A stretch of DNA of 64,000 nt from Bombyx mori (GCF_030269925.1 NC_085125.1:1332501-1396500), one strand, 5' to 3'. Shown: positions 9,367-21,015, counted from the stretch's first letter. The notes: a model not told the origin generated them from the letters alone. A program made the numbers and translations.

Positions 9367-11057
9367 GGTAAATTATGTAAAGAAACACTTTTATTAAATC
9401 AAAACTCTTTAGTTTTTTAAAAGGATTTTGCTCCAGTATCATGGAGTGAAGTCATTCAGTAAAAAGAGAGCTCAGTTTTGTATAGTTTCTAATACTGTTT
9501 ACTGTTTAGTCCTTAATATTAATTTTAAAAGAGATTACTTAAATGTTGTTTTCTTATTATATCACGGAATACACAAATAAGTATTTTATTGTTTATTCAT
9601 TCTGAAATATTCCATATCGGTATACATAATTATAATTATTATATTTAATTTTGAAATGATAGGTAAAAACGTAAATCCGTTGTTATTGCTGCCTTAATTT
9701 CCGTTTTCAAGATTGTACTGGAAATAAAGTACAAGGTATCAGCTAAGTCTCGACAGAGACGCAATGGTTATTTATGAAGATTGGCTGTGGTCCAATTAAC
9801 ATTTAAACAGCGGATTATTAATACCCCAGAGCCATCTTTTTTGATTGATACATCGTCTTTTTATGGTCTACGAAGGTAGATGATCATACGACGCGTATAA
9901 AGGGTCACAGGGGCTCATAGATATAAGGAATCCTAAGGGTACCTATAACCGAAATCTTTAAAATCATAAGATATTCTTAATGATTCTTATTTACTAAAAT
10001 TATGATTATGTAGTTTAGAAGTTCCAAGAAAACAAATTGAAACACCAATCTATTGACACATCAATATTAGTAATGAATCAAAAATTCATCACCTTTGTCT
10101 TAATTTTTCGTCATATTTCACACAAGACGGATGAACACAAGATCGTGCACGAAATCTCTCCCAAGCTCTGCTCAATTAAATATTATTTTTGATTGTACTC
10201 AACTAACAACGGTAATCAGTTGCCCTTGTCCCTGTCATTGCTGAGGTCCATGAGTGATAGTAACCACTCATTATCAAGTAATCACTCTTGAAAAGGACTA
10301 TAAAAAAAGTAGATGGCCTTATTAGACACCCGCTCTAATAAGTTTATTTGATATAGTTATAATAAATCGGCTTCTTTACGTTGGATAAAAACAAGAGAGA
10401 AACTTCACGTCAAATTGGATTAATTGGAATACCAGATGAGGCACATTGCGATCACATTCTGTAACCATTTATAACTTTAAAACATTACTTTTTATCATTC
10501 TTATAGGAGAGGCATGTTGAGATATCCTCATCCAAAATAGTCACCTGCCCATCTGTCAAATTAAAAGATTCAACTCTAAAATCGCACGTAAAATTCAATT
10601 CATTCGCTTAGTCCCATTACTTTACACCATTCAGAGAATTCCAGAACGTTCCAATAGAGAAATCAAAAGGCATTGTTTCACGGACCTTCGTAACCAAAAA
10701 AAAAAGCTATAAAAAACAATCCCCTTTGTAATTCCTGTTAATGAAACCTTGGTTAATTTGTTACTGTTCTCTTTACAATCGGGCTGTATACGGCACCTGA
10801 ATTAGGTTACGGAAACCGGTCAAATTAATTTGGATTTACTGTGTAAATTCAAAGAAATTAAGTTAATTATCTTAAGGCGTTCAACTGAGATGTTTGCTTT
10901 TTGATCTTCCCGGAATATGTTTTGGGAGATTTTCTTTTGAATTATTATATTTATGTAACGGTATTGTTTTTAATCCGATGGAGCTACTGATTTCATTCAG
11001 AGCTACTTAGTACTCGTATACAATGACGCGACAATATCAAATTACAAACTCTACAAT
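9367..11057. other. AT-rich spacer, nothing recognised
   Basis: 1.7 kb without a recognisable element or coding region. Confidence 0.4.
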
Positions 11058-11272
11058 TTCACTGGTGGTAGGACATCTTATCAGTCCACCACCCTGCCTG
11101 CCTATTTCTGCCGTGAAGCAGTAATGCGTTTCGGTTCGAAGGATGGAACAACCATTGTACTTTAAAACTGAGACATTACAACGCATATTTCAAGGTCATT
11201 TAAATTATTGATGTCTACAGGCTCTGGTAAGCTCTTACTGGGCCGTAAGCTCGTCCACCCATCTATGTAATT
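11058..11272 (+). mobile_element. SINE-A, diverged and truncated
   Basis: ACTGGTGGTAGGACATCTTA through CTCGTCCACCCATCTA follows the family, with many differences. It is an old copy. Confidence 0.75.
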
Positions 11273-11274
11273 TT

Positions 11275-11700
11275 TATTATTGCCTTTATAGGCAGACGAG
11301 CAAACTGCTCACCTGATGGTGAGTAGTTATATGAATATGTAAGAATATTTAAAAAAAAAATCTAATATAAAAAAAAAAGTCTAATATTTAAAAAAAAAAA
11401 GACGCCCGCTGAGTTTCTTGCCAATTCTTCTCAGGACGGAGGCTAGTTCTTGTGAATTGGCGGTAGTTCTTTTGACGTTCAACAAGTATGTACTTTCATT
11501 TATGTTGAATAAATTTTTATTTATTTAATTTGATTTGATTTGATATCATCGCCCATAGACTTCAGCAACGCTAGGGGCAGAGCCAAGCCGCTGCCTACCA
11601 TTAAGTATTCTCCACAAGCCTCGTTTGAAGAAGGACACGATGTCATAGCGCTCAGGAAACAACACCAATAAAAAAAAAGAAAAAAAAAAAATTCTACACA
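11275..11700 (-). mobile_element. LINE-B 3' end, split by another LINE tail
   Basis: The outer pieces (11275-11335 and 11544-11700) encode, on the minus strand, the LINE-B C-terminus (PERYD...FFKRGLWRILN and RQRLGSAP). They are separated by the unrelated plus-strand insert at 11336-11543. Confidence 0.75.
11336..11543 (+). mobile_element. LINE 3' UTR and (TTGAT)n tail nested in LINE-B
   Basis: GCCCGCTGAGTTTCTTGCC, GTTCTTTTGACGTTCAACAA and AATAAATTTTTATTTATTTA are followed by repeated TTTGAT. This is a common non-LTR 3' UTR pattern in moths. The clade is uncertain. Confidence 0.55.
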
Positions 11701-11759
11701 CCGTTTCTAATGTTTTCAAGTGTATATTACCCAACACATGTTCACAAATGGGTTCCATG

Positions 11760-12438
11760 ATGAAAGAATAACATTACGTAACAAAAATGCTAAAAGTAAA
11801 ATTATAAATTTATGTAATAAAAAGCAGTAGGGTACATTGTGGACCCTCATGAGTACGTATTTCCATTATGCCTATTTTTACAGAAATATCATTCTACAAT
11901 TCCGAAAATGAGACCGCCCTTATATGTATAACATGATTAGAGTTTTTTACGTTAGCTAAAGAAGTGTATTCATGTGCACATTGTGATGACCAGGGTCAAC
12001 AGTATGATGGGATTTGCGTTCGTCGGCACATCTAGAGCAATAAAGACTGATGTTAGTTTACTGGCGACGACGACACAATTACTTAAACCAATTTATTTTG
12101 AATAGCAATTTTATGAGAATAGTCATAGTACCAAACAACATAGCAAATCACATAATAACAGTCAATCGCGATTACCCTCAATTTATCTTTATGGAGGATT
12201 CATCTATGAAGAAAGATTACTGAACAGAATAGGATTGACGGTCAAAAAGTCCTTAAACTCGTATATAGCGTAAAATAATGAGGTGTTTAATTAAAAAAAA
12301 AATATATTGAATTACAGCAAAAGAAAAGGTAGTTGAAAAAGTACCCTAAATGAACTTGTAAACATGAAAACAAAATTGAACAAAAAAAAAGCACATGAAA
12401 ACAAAAGTAGAGTTATTTATTAGCTTATTAGTAAATAA
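11760..12438. other. Spacer, nothing recognised
   Basis: AT-rich sequence with no supported feature. Confidence 0.4.
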
Positions 12439-13058
12439 TGTTACGCCGGTAAGAGTAACGCCATATATCGCCGAATAGCCGAACGAATATCGAAGGATCT
12501 AGAAGCATCTAGAACGCTCGAGAAGTACAACGTCATCTATTGTCAGATAGCGGAAGCACACATCAAAGGTACTCGACTTGTAAGAAATGTTCTTGACGAT
12601 TCTAGGGATTTCGTGTCGACTATAAAAGCGTTGCAGAGATGGCACACAGTCAGTTTTATGCCCGGGCTTGGCTCTACCCCTCGCATTGCTGAAGTCCATG
12701 GGCGACGGTAACCACTGACCATCAGGTAGCAGTAGTAGCACCTAGAACTCTCGAAAACTACAACGCCATCTATTGTCAGATAGCGGAAACACAATACTAG
12801 AGATGTGTGGAATATTCCCGATAATTCTAGGGATGTGGTATCTGTTATAAAAGCGTTGCAGAGATGGCACGCAGTCAGTTCGTAATCGGGATTACTCGAA
12901 GCGAAACAGCGAACGGATCACCCGAAGCGAAGCGGAAGAAGCGAATTGAGAATTTTAAAGTGTTTGTGAAGTGTTTTCTCAGTGTTCTTAGTGTTGAATA
13001 CAGTTTTTAGTTGTACTTTGGTGGAATATTTACTTATTCTGAACCCCAGCGCGTAACA
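12439..13058 (+). repeat. Chimeric solo LTR (620 bp) of the TGTTACGC family
   Basis: It starts TGTTACGC and ends GCGTAACA, like the 379-bp member at 51585-51963. The promoter block (CTATAAAAGCGTTGCAGAGA) occurs twice. Two different versions of the upstream half are joined around a short LINE-B piece (about 12656-12730). The flanks ATAA/AAAA do not form a clean duplication. Confidence 0.75.
12656..12730 (+). repeat. LINE-B 3' fragment between two LTR parts
   Basis: GGCTTGGCTCTACCCCTCGC, GCTGAAGTCCATGGGCGACG and CCATCAGGTAG match the LINE-B end, without the poly(A). Confidence 0.75.
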
Positions 13059-13088
13059 AAAAATTGCTCGGAATGGAATCAGTAGTAC

Positions 13089-13623
13089 TGGTCACGCGGA
13101 TTTAGTAATGGGATGCTAATGAATTATTGGGATGGCGCCACCTTTGGAGTTTGTCAGTAACTAATTACCGCGACTATCCAAAGCGTGGTTCTACCCGATC
13201 GATCACGCTTTACCGCTAGCTGCCTAGATGGCGGCACTTGTATTGTGTGGTGCTTGAGCTTACGAAAAGCTACGTGAGCTTCGTCACCCCCTCCCGCCGC
13301 CCGCGTGCTTCCATCGCCGACGCCCGCACGACAGTCACTGGCAAGGTCTACAGGTGAGTGCAAGTTCCTTTTAATTTATTGCCATTTTATTGCTGCTTCC
13401 GTGTAATCATTCGCCCGCCCGCTCGCTTATGTGTATTTAATTTATATCTTTAGTTTGATTACTAGCTTTTGTTTACCGCTATATAGTTTTACCGCTCCGC
13501 TAATTATAAGTGACAAACATTTGTCACATACCGCTTAGGACGGCTATTTACACGCCTTTCTACAACCCCGCTTTATATGCTCCCGCCGCAGGAGGGCTAT
13601 TTACACGCCCCCTTGCTACCCCA
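13089..13623 (+). repeat. 5' LTR of the BEL/Pao element
   Basis: The LTR starts TGGTCACGCGG and ends TTGCTACCCCA. It holds a consensus splice donor (CAG|GTGAGT, GT at 13354). Near the end there is an imperfect direct repeat built on GGCTATTTACACGCC (near 13541 and 13595). Confidence 0.95.
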
Positions 13624-13628
13624 TAGTT

Positions 13629-13645
13629 TGGTCCTGCGAGCCTGG
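13629..13645 (+). promoter_or_regulatory. Primer-binding site, tRNA-Tyr-like
   Basis: TGGTCCTGCGAGCCTGG starts 5 nt after the LTR. From memory of insect tRNA-Tyr 3' ends it matches except at one or two positions. The assignment to tRNA-Tyr is an inference. Confidence 0.6.
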
Positions 13646-13851
13646 ATTAGATCCAGCTTAAATTTTAATTAAAATTAGAATTAATTTATGATTACCCCCA
13701 TTCGCCATTTTGTTACAGTATTGTATTATATGTAAAAGTTAATTACATTCATCGCTATTAGTAATAATAACTCGTAACCGCATATTGAATTATATTTATT
13801 AACGTAGTTCATTTAGTGTTATTTTTTAGTCAGTTATTTCATAACTTCATT

Positions 13852-15897
13852 ATGGAAAATAGACAACTAAAGAAACTTATCGCGAAGAATAATTTAGTAT
13901 TTGCACAAATTAATGATTTATATAATAAATCAAAAAATATTTCGGAGTTTGATTCGGAATTAATTGAAACTTTTCTTGCCGAATCAGAATCGATTGATGA
14001 CATGCGTGTTAGATTTGAAAGCAATTTGGATGATATCAATGATTTAAATTTAAAGCAAAACCCCGAAGTTGAGCCTGAATATGCAGCTTTATCGTCTTTT
14101 GACACGTTATATAATTACGTAAGACGCGCTCGTAACAAAATTACAATTGGTAATTCGTCAAATGTAATGAGAACTACCGCCGCCTTAAATGTAACATTGC
14201 CAACCATTTCACTTCCTTCCTTTGACGGACGCTCTCTTGAAGGATGGGAAACATTTTACCAGGCTTTTAAAGCTAACATCCACGATAACCCGCAACTGTC
14301 TGATGCGCAACGTGTGCAGTATTTAATGGGCAAATTAACACATAGTGCATTAAAGTTAACCGCTGGTATAATACCCACAGGTGAAACTTATAATATTATT
14401 TGGTCGAATCTAATTAGTAAATATCAGGATAAACGAGCTTTAGGATGTCATTATCTGAATAATATATTAGATTTAAAAAATTGTTCACCTACCGCAAATA
14501 GTTTAAATATGTATATTGAAAAAATTTCATCTTCGATTGCCGCTTTGAAACAATTAAATTTACTTGATTTGACTGATTTTATTTTATTACAATGCTCACT
14601 GAGAAGGTTGGATCCTCAAACATTACATTCGTTTGAAGCATCGGTTCGTGGTATTGAAATACCCACAACTGAAATGTTTATTAAATTCATACAGGATCAG
14701 ATAAAAATATTAGAACGCTCTGCACCGAAGTGTAACATAGAGAAATCTAAAAATCACAAATCGTTTATTTCCAGTAGTTATAATGACCCAGTCCGCACTG
14801 AAAGGGTTAACAAACCGGTTTCGTTATCTACGTGCGATCTTTGCTCGAGCTCGCACCACACGCAGTTATATCGTTGTAATGAATTTAAAAATATTATTTC
14901 ACCGCAAGAACGTTATGATTTTATTAAATCGCACAAGGGTTGCATCAATTGTTTAAGCTTATCGCATACATTAAAAGCATGTCAATCAAAGTTAACATGC
15001 AATAATTGTAAGAAATATCATCATACTTTGTTGTGTTTTGGTAATAAACGGGCGAATCGAAAAAGTAAAAGCGTACCCAGTCCATCGAATGACTACGCTG
15101 ATATGGACAGGCAGGTCAGTCGGTCGCAGGTACAGGGAATTCCGAGTGATGCCGCGCGGCCCGATTACGGTCGGTCCCAGGTTCAATCTCAACCTGTTGT
15201 TCAGAGTTACGATCATCATGATGCCGCTTCGAATACTTGTTTACACTCTAACAGAACGATACAACAACAAAATAATACGACCGCTACCACGTTGACTCAC
15301 AGTTCGGAAATAAAATCGAATAGTAATATTTTATTATCAACCGCTCAAATATACGCTCACTCGAATAAAGGGGAACGTAAAATAGTTAGATGTTTAATAG
15401 ATAATGGTTCCCAAAATAATTTAATAACTGTCAATTGTTGTAAATTACTTAAATTACCGATTATACCTTTAAATAATTCTTATATTAGAGGTATTGGATT
15501 AACCGCTCGCCCGATTCACGGATATGTTTATTTAAATATTGAATCTAGATTTTCTCCTAATAAATATTATATTCACGCTTTAGTAGTAGACTGTATTACA
15601 GATAAATTACCCGCTTATTTTATAAATTCCTCAAATATGAATCATATACGTAATTTACCGCTTGCCGATTCAAACTGGAACGTTCCAGGTGTGATTGATA
15701 TGGTGTTAGGTGCTCAGTTATTTCCATATATATACTTAGGTAATCGTATAGATACCGGCTCACTAGCGCCACCTGCCGTAGAAACAACCTTCGGTTATGT
15801 TCTTATGGGTGACGTACCTGAAGTGAGTTACACCGGCATTATGAAACCGCAACATGATAATTTTTCTGTTATAAATGATAATAATACCTCTTTGTGA
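13852..15897 (+). CDS. BEL/Pao Gag with C-terminal aspartic protease (681 codons)
   Basis: I start it at the ATG at 13852 (MENRQLKKLIAKNN). The frame stays open upstream, but only with a GTG. The N-terminal part is charged and probably coiled-coil. Around residues 125-260 is the DUF1759-type Gag region (LPTISLPSFDGRSLEGWETF ... YLMGKLT). Cysteine-histidine knuckles follow (CINCLSLSHTLKAC, then CNNCKKYHHTLLC), for RNA binding. Around residue 520-530 is the retropepsin-like site CLIDNGSQNNLIT, with DNG in place of DSG/DTG. BEL/Pao proteases vary at this position, so activity is uncertain. The frame ends at TGA 15895-15897, which is followed by CTA, a known readthrough-prone context. The reverse transcriptase follows in the same frame. 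Confidence 0.9.
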   Translation: MENRQLKKLIAKNNLVFAQINDLYNKSKNISEFDSELIETFLAESESIDDMRVRFESNLDDINDLNLKQNPEVEPEYAALSSFDTLYNYVRRARNKITIGNSSNVMRTTAALNVTLPTISLPSFDGRSLEGWETFYQAFKANIHDNPQLSDAQRVQYLMGKLTHSALKLTAGIIPTGETYNIIWSNLISKYQDKRALGCHYLNNILDLKNCSPTANSLNMYIEKISSSIAALKQLNLLDLTDFILLQCSLRRLDPQTLHSFEASVRGIEIPTTEMFIKFIQDQIKILERSAPKCNIEKSKNHKSFISSSYNDPVRTERVNKPVSLSTCDLCSSSHHTQLYRCNEFKNIISPQERYDFIKSHKGCINCLSLSHTLKACQSKLTCNNCKKYHHTLLCFGNKRANRKSKSVPSPSNDYADMDRQVSRSQVQGIPSDAARPDYGRSQVQSQPVVQSYDHHDAASNTCLHSNRTIQQQNNTTATTLTHSSEIKSNSNILLSTAQIYAHSNKGERKIVRCLIDNGSQNNLITVNCCKLLKLPIIPLNNSYIRGIGLTARPIHGYVYLNIESRFSPNKYYIHALVVDCITDKLPAYFINSSNMNHIRNLPLADSNWNVPGVIDMVLGAQLFPYIYLGNRIDTGSLAPPAVETTFGYVLMGDVPEVSYTGIMKPQHDNFSVINDNNTSL

Positions 15898-18800
15898 CTA
15901 TCTAGTACAGTTTATATTGATAATCCACCCGCTTTCGAAAATACTAAAATTCATTCTGCATTCACTTTAAATAAAACTTTTTCATCTATAACGCATAAAG
16001 ACCTTGAGTCATTTTTACATAAATTTTGGGAATTAGAGGAGATTCCTCATGAGCGTCATCTTAGCCCTGAGGAAGCCGAGTGTGAAAACAAATATATTTC
16101 TACAATTACCCGCGATAATGATGGCCGATATACGGTTGAGTTACCATTTAGTAGAAATCCCGCCGACCTTGGCAAGTCTTATACTGTTGCTCACCGCCGT
16201 TTTCTTTCGCTCGAACGTAAGTTTGTTCAATTACCCTCACTCCGCGATGATTACGATATCGTTATACAGGATTACATTAGTAAAGGTTATTTAACTGAAA
16301 TTAACGACACCGCTAAGGAAACCGATAACGGTTATTATATACCGCACCATGCAGTTATCCGCCCAAGCAAGACTACCACTAAACTACGTGTAGTTCTTGA
16401 TGCTAGTGCTAAAACATCTAGTGGACTGTCACTTAATGACGTCTTGCATACTGGTCCAAATTTACAGGCAGACTTATTTTTGCTTTTACTCCGCTTTCGT
16501 TTGTTCCCTGTGGCATTGTGCGCTGATGTGGAACAAATGTACTTACGCATTAGGGTGACCACAGACCACCATAAATATTTAAAAATATTGTACCGCTTTA
16601 AAAATGATAAACTTCGCATTTTCGCTTTTAACTGTCTGCCCTTTGGTTTAAAGTCATCACCTTATTTAGCAATGCGTACTATACGTCAATTAGCATCAGA
16701 AGAATGTTATCGTTATCCAGAAGCCGCTAGTGTAGCTGAGTCTCAATTATATATGGATGATCTCGTCACATCCCTACACGAAGATATTTCAGCTATCAAA
16801 CTATCGAAACAACTAATTTCACTCTTTAAATCAGGAGGTTTTAATTTAACAAAATGGGCAAGTAACTCCACTGCCTTTCTTAATAGCCTTCCAGAAACGC
16901 ACCGCTCTTCTGTAAGCTTCTCTGATGATGCTAATAATACCATGAAAGTTTTAGGCCTTGCATGGCTTCCCGCTAATGACTCATTTTTTATGACGAGCTC
17001 AAACACTAACGAAAAGTGCACTAAAAGAACAATATTATCTTTAGTCGCACGCTTGTTCGACGTGCTTGGTTTAGTTGCTCCAGTTATACTGTTCGCTAAA
17101 TTGCTTATTAAGGAACTCTGGAATTCTAAAATAGACTGGGATGATACACCTCCAGATACAATTATTTACCGCTACTCTTCACTTGTGAAAGAGCTTCCAT
17201 TGCTTTCAACTATAGCAATACCGCGCCATATTGGAGTTTCCAAAGACTGTGAAGTAAATATTGTTGCATTTTGTGATGCAAGCTTGAACGCTTACGGTTG
17301 CGTTGTTTATTTACACATTACAGATCCCACAGGAGATATTACTTTAAGATTATTGTGCTCAAAATCAAAGGTTTCTCCGGTTAAAATAACTACATTAGCT
17401 CGCCTTGAGCTTTGTGCCGCTCTTGTTTTGTCAAAATTGGTTAAACTTATTTATAACGCTTATAATTCTTTACATCCTATCACCGCTATATACGCTTTCT
17501 CAGATTCTACAATTGCTCTTTCTTGGATTAAATCTTCCCCGCATAGATGGTCAATATTTGTAGGAAACCGCATCGCTCAAATTCAGGAGAATTTATCACC
17601 TGACCGCTTTTTTCATATTAATGGTAAGGAAAATCCTAGCGATTGTGTGTCACGAGGTCTTTTACCGTCACAAATTATTAATAACTCGCTTTGGTGGCAG
17701 GGTCCTTCTTGGGCCTGCTATCCTATTTCACAATGGCCTATTGAACCTTTTGTACCTTGTAAATCTGGAAGTGACATACCTGAAATGAAAAAATCTGTAA
17801 CACTTACCGCTTTAACTGTTGTCGAAGATTCCCCAATATATCAACTTGGGTTGAGAGTTTCGTCATGGTCAAAACTTCTTCGATGTGTTGTTTATGTACT
17901 TCGATTTATAAGAAAACTACCGCGAAACAAGTTTGTAACCGCATCCGATTTAAATACTGCTGAGAAAGCTATTATTCGAGCTCTTCAAGCTAAATATTTT
18001 GGTCATGATATTGCCAGCATTAGAAAATTAGATTTACCTTCGAAAAATATTCGTAAACTTAGTCCATTTATTGACGAAGATGGAATTTTACGTATTCAGG
18101 GTAGACTTTCGAGCTCTGATTTACCGTTTGAAACGCAACACCCCGCTTTATTGCCAAAACACGATCACATAATAAATATTATTGTTGATTATTTTCATAA
18201 TACAAACTTGCACACTGGTCCGGACCTTTTGATGTCCATTATTCGTCAACGCTTTTGGATATTGTCCGCTAGAAACGTTATAAGAAAAAGAGTGCATATG
18301 TGTAAATCATGTTTTCGTGTATCACCTTCACACCCAACTCCCATGATGGCTGACCTTCCGTCAAGCCGTGTAATGGAGGCCAAAGCTTTCTGTCACACGG
18401 GAGTAGATTACGCGGGCCCATTTAAGATAACGCTTGTACGCAAACGTGGTCATCATTCACAAAAGGCTTACATTTGCCTGTTCGTATGCTTAACGACAAA
18501 GGCTATACATATTGAGTTAGCCTCGGATTTGTCAACGGACTCATTTCTTGCCGCTTTCAAACGTTTTATATCTCGTCGAGGTCCAGTTTCTTTCATGTAT
18601 TCAGATAATGGCACTAATTTTGTTGGCGCAAAGGCTCAGTTAGATGAAATGTATAAACTTCTAGTTTAAAATAATTTTATATCCGCATGGAATGATGAAT
18701 TAACTAAATACCGAATCATTTGGAAGATGATCCCGCCTCGGGCTCCACATTTTGGAGGTTTATGGGAATCAAACATTAAATCCGTTAAAACTCATTTAAA

Positions 18801-19299
18801 TAGAGTAATAGGCGCACAAATTCTCACTTACGAAGAGATGTTAACTGTGTTGAATCAAATAGAATGTCTTATGAATTCCAGACCTTTATGTCTTTTATCC
18901 GCAGATCCCAACCCCGAAATTCTCACACCCGCACATTTTTTGATGTCCACTCCTTTGCAGTATTTACCCGCGTCTGAATTGTCCGCAAATCAGATGAGTC
19001 TAACTAATCGCAAAGCGTTGTTAGATGGTTTGGTTAATTCCTATTGGAGGAAATGGAGATTAGAGTACCTGCATACGTTGCAAGTCAGACAGAAGTGGTG
19101 TACATCAGATAACCCCGTGAAGGTTGGGACAGTAGTTCTTATTCATCAAGATGACATTCCACCGCTCCGCTGGCCACTTGGCGTTATACAAGAGGTGTAT
19201 CCAGGTGCCGATAACATTATACGCGTTGCTTTGGTAAAAACGAAATCTGGATTTCTTAAACGTCCAGTTGTAAAATTATATCCGCTACCGCTAGAATAA
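15898..19299 (+). pseudogene. BEL/Pao Pol: RT, RNase H, integrase; broken by a TAA
   Basis: The frame continues directly after the TGA. It holds the reverse transcriptase (ADVEQMY, FNCLPFGLKSSPY, catalytic YMDD at 16750-16761), RNase H (FCDASLNAYG, RLELCAA, FSDSTIALSWI), and the H2C2 zinc region of the integrase (HTGPDLL ... CKSCF). The integrase core follows, with aspartates at 18406 (VDYAGPF) and 18604 (SDNGTNF). A TAA at 18667-18669 then stops it before the third catalytic residue, the glutamate at 18766 (GGLWES). The frame resumes to 19299 through the C-terminal domain (LRWPLGVIQEVYPG, GFLKRPVVKL). As it stands the element could make reverse transcriptase only if the TGA is read through. 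It cannot make a complete integrase, so it would need help from a related copy. Confidence 0.9.
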
Positions 19300-19463
19300 A
19301 TTAGAGTACCGCATGTCATCAACCGCTTCAACTCTACTCGTAAACATTCATGATGGCTTATTATTAATTAAAATTTGTTTCTTTTCAAATAACTTCCCGC
19401 TATTTAAGCTTTATGCTTCCTATCTTAGTATCTTTATATATTTGTTGAAAGTCCTGCGAACTT

Positions 19464-19478
19464 TCAAGGCGGGCAGGA
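19464..19478 (+). promoter_or_regulatory. Polypurine-rich tract before the 3' LTR
   Basis: TCAAGGCGGGCAGGA lies directly before the TGGTCACG start of the 3' LTR, where plus-strand DNA synthesis would prime. It is interrupted by C residues, so it is not an ideal polypurine tract. Confidence 0.5.
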
Positions 19479-20013
19479 TGGTCACGCGGATTTAGTAATG
19501 GGATGCTAATGAATTATTGGGATGGCGCCACCTTTGGAGTTTGTCAGTAACTAATTACCGCGACTATCCAAAGCGTGGTTCTACCCGATCGATCACGCTT
19601 TACCGCTAGCTGCCTAGATGGCGGCACTTGTATTGTGTGGTGCTTGAGCTTACGAAAAGCTACGTGAGCTTCGTCACCCCCTCCCGCCGCCCGCGTGCTT
19701 CCATCGCCGACGCCCGCACGACAGTCACTGGCAAGGTCTACAGGTGAGTGCAAGTTCCTTTTAATTTATTGCCATTTTATTGCTGCTTCCGTGTAATCAT
19801 TCGCCCGCCCGCTCGCTTATGTGTATTTAATTTATATCTTTAGTTTGATTACTAGCTTTTGTTTACCGCTATATAGTTTTACCGCTCCGCTAATTATAAG
19901 TGACAAACATTTGTCACATACCGCTTAGGACGGCTATTTACACGCCTTTCTACAACCCCGCTTTATATGCTCCCGCCGCAGGAGGGCTATTTACACGCCC
20001 CCTTGCTACCCCA
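19479..20013 (+). repeat. 3' LTR of the BEL/Pao element
   Basis: This is 535 bp and identical by eye to 13089-13623. It is followed by AGTAC, the second copy of the target duplication. Confidence 0.95.
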
Positions 20014-20018
20014 AGTAC

Positions 20019-20737
20019 ATTTTCATAAATAAAAGTCAAAGTCCTTGTAAAAATGTAAAAATATCGAGCATGAAAATCGTACAATCTATAATATCATCCT
20101 GTGTCTAAGTTATTGAGTCTAGATTTTGTAAAAAAAATTGTGATGCTTTGAAACAGTCCAGCTTATACGTGATCCGATTAAATTTACTACCCCTTTGCAG
20201 CTATATCTATGGGCATCTGTGGTGGATAGGTCCATCAGCAACTGTTTCCTTTACCATTCCAGAGCTACTAAGTTTTGTATTAAAACTCAATTATTATTCA
20301 GGAAACGAATGAAAACGTTTGTCTGATTCTGTTAAGAGAATTATTTCTGTCACGTTCGCATTTCGGGGAGGTAGTCTTGAAATCTTTTAGTGAGAGATGT
20401 TCCCTAATAAATGTAAGTATGATATTATGAATTCGTTATTGTATATAATTTTCGTGGTATTAAATCGTATAAAAGGCTTGGTTATTTTATTTACAAAGAT
20501 ATTATTCATAAATACATATTTTTAGACTTTCCTGAAACAAAATACCTCGAACAATGATTGATCCGTCGGTAGAAGGCTTAAACTCCAACGCTAACAGTTG
20601 ATTGAGTTCAAACTATTAGGTTTTTCCTATTTATAGCATCAACATCAGATTATATAGTTTGGAAATATTTTCAACAAAAGGTGGATTATTTAATAACATA
20701 GCCACAGCGAGCGTTGTACTCACCTTTTATTGACATA
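20019..20737. other. Spacer, nothing recognised
   Basis: AT-rich sequence with no supported feature. Confidence 0.4.
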
Positions 20738-21015
20738 CTAGCTGACCCAACAGACTTCGTAGTGCCTTAATCGATAAATAATATAAATAATAATATAAAT
20801 AAAACAAAAGAAATCCGTCCGACGGGGGACACATCAAAGGAATAACAAAATTGCTATTTTTATTTAATTCCGAGTATTTTTATATTTATTTACCTTCTAA
20901 ACCTTCTCTAGACTTCGTCAAATAATTCAAGACCAAAATTAGCCAAATCGGTCCAGCCGTTCTCGAGTTTTAGCGAGACTAACGAACAGCAATTCATTTT
21001 TATATATCATATAGA
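20738..21015 (-). mobile_element. Helitron-like repeat, 3' end at the left
   Basis: Read on the minus strand it ends GTCTGTTGGGTCAGCTAG followed by T, the CTAG|T end typical of moth Helitrons. It contains ACGGCTGGACCGATTTGGC-type sequence. A second copy in the opposite orientation is at 38290-38477. Confidence 0.5.

Larger units (their letters stand above)
13089..20013 (+). mobile_element. BEL/Pao LTR retrotransposon, full length with two in-frame stops
   Basis: The element is 6925 bp long with 535-bp LTRs that I found identical by eye. It is flanked by a 5-bp target duplication AGTAC (13084-13088 and 20014-20018). The order is LTR, PBS, gag, aspartic protease, reverse transcriptase, RNase H, integrase, C-terminal domain, LTR, which is the BEL/Pao order. 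Everything lies in one reading frame but is cut by TGA (15895-15897) and TAA (18667-18669). Identical LTRs imply a very recent insertion. Confidence 0.95.

Noticed and set aside
13154..13363. 69-codon minus-strand ORF, repeated at 19544-19753
   Set aside because: It lies inside the LTR of the BEL/Pao element and occurs twice only because the LTRs are identical.
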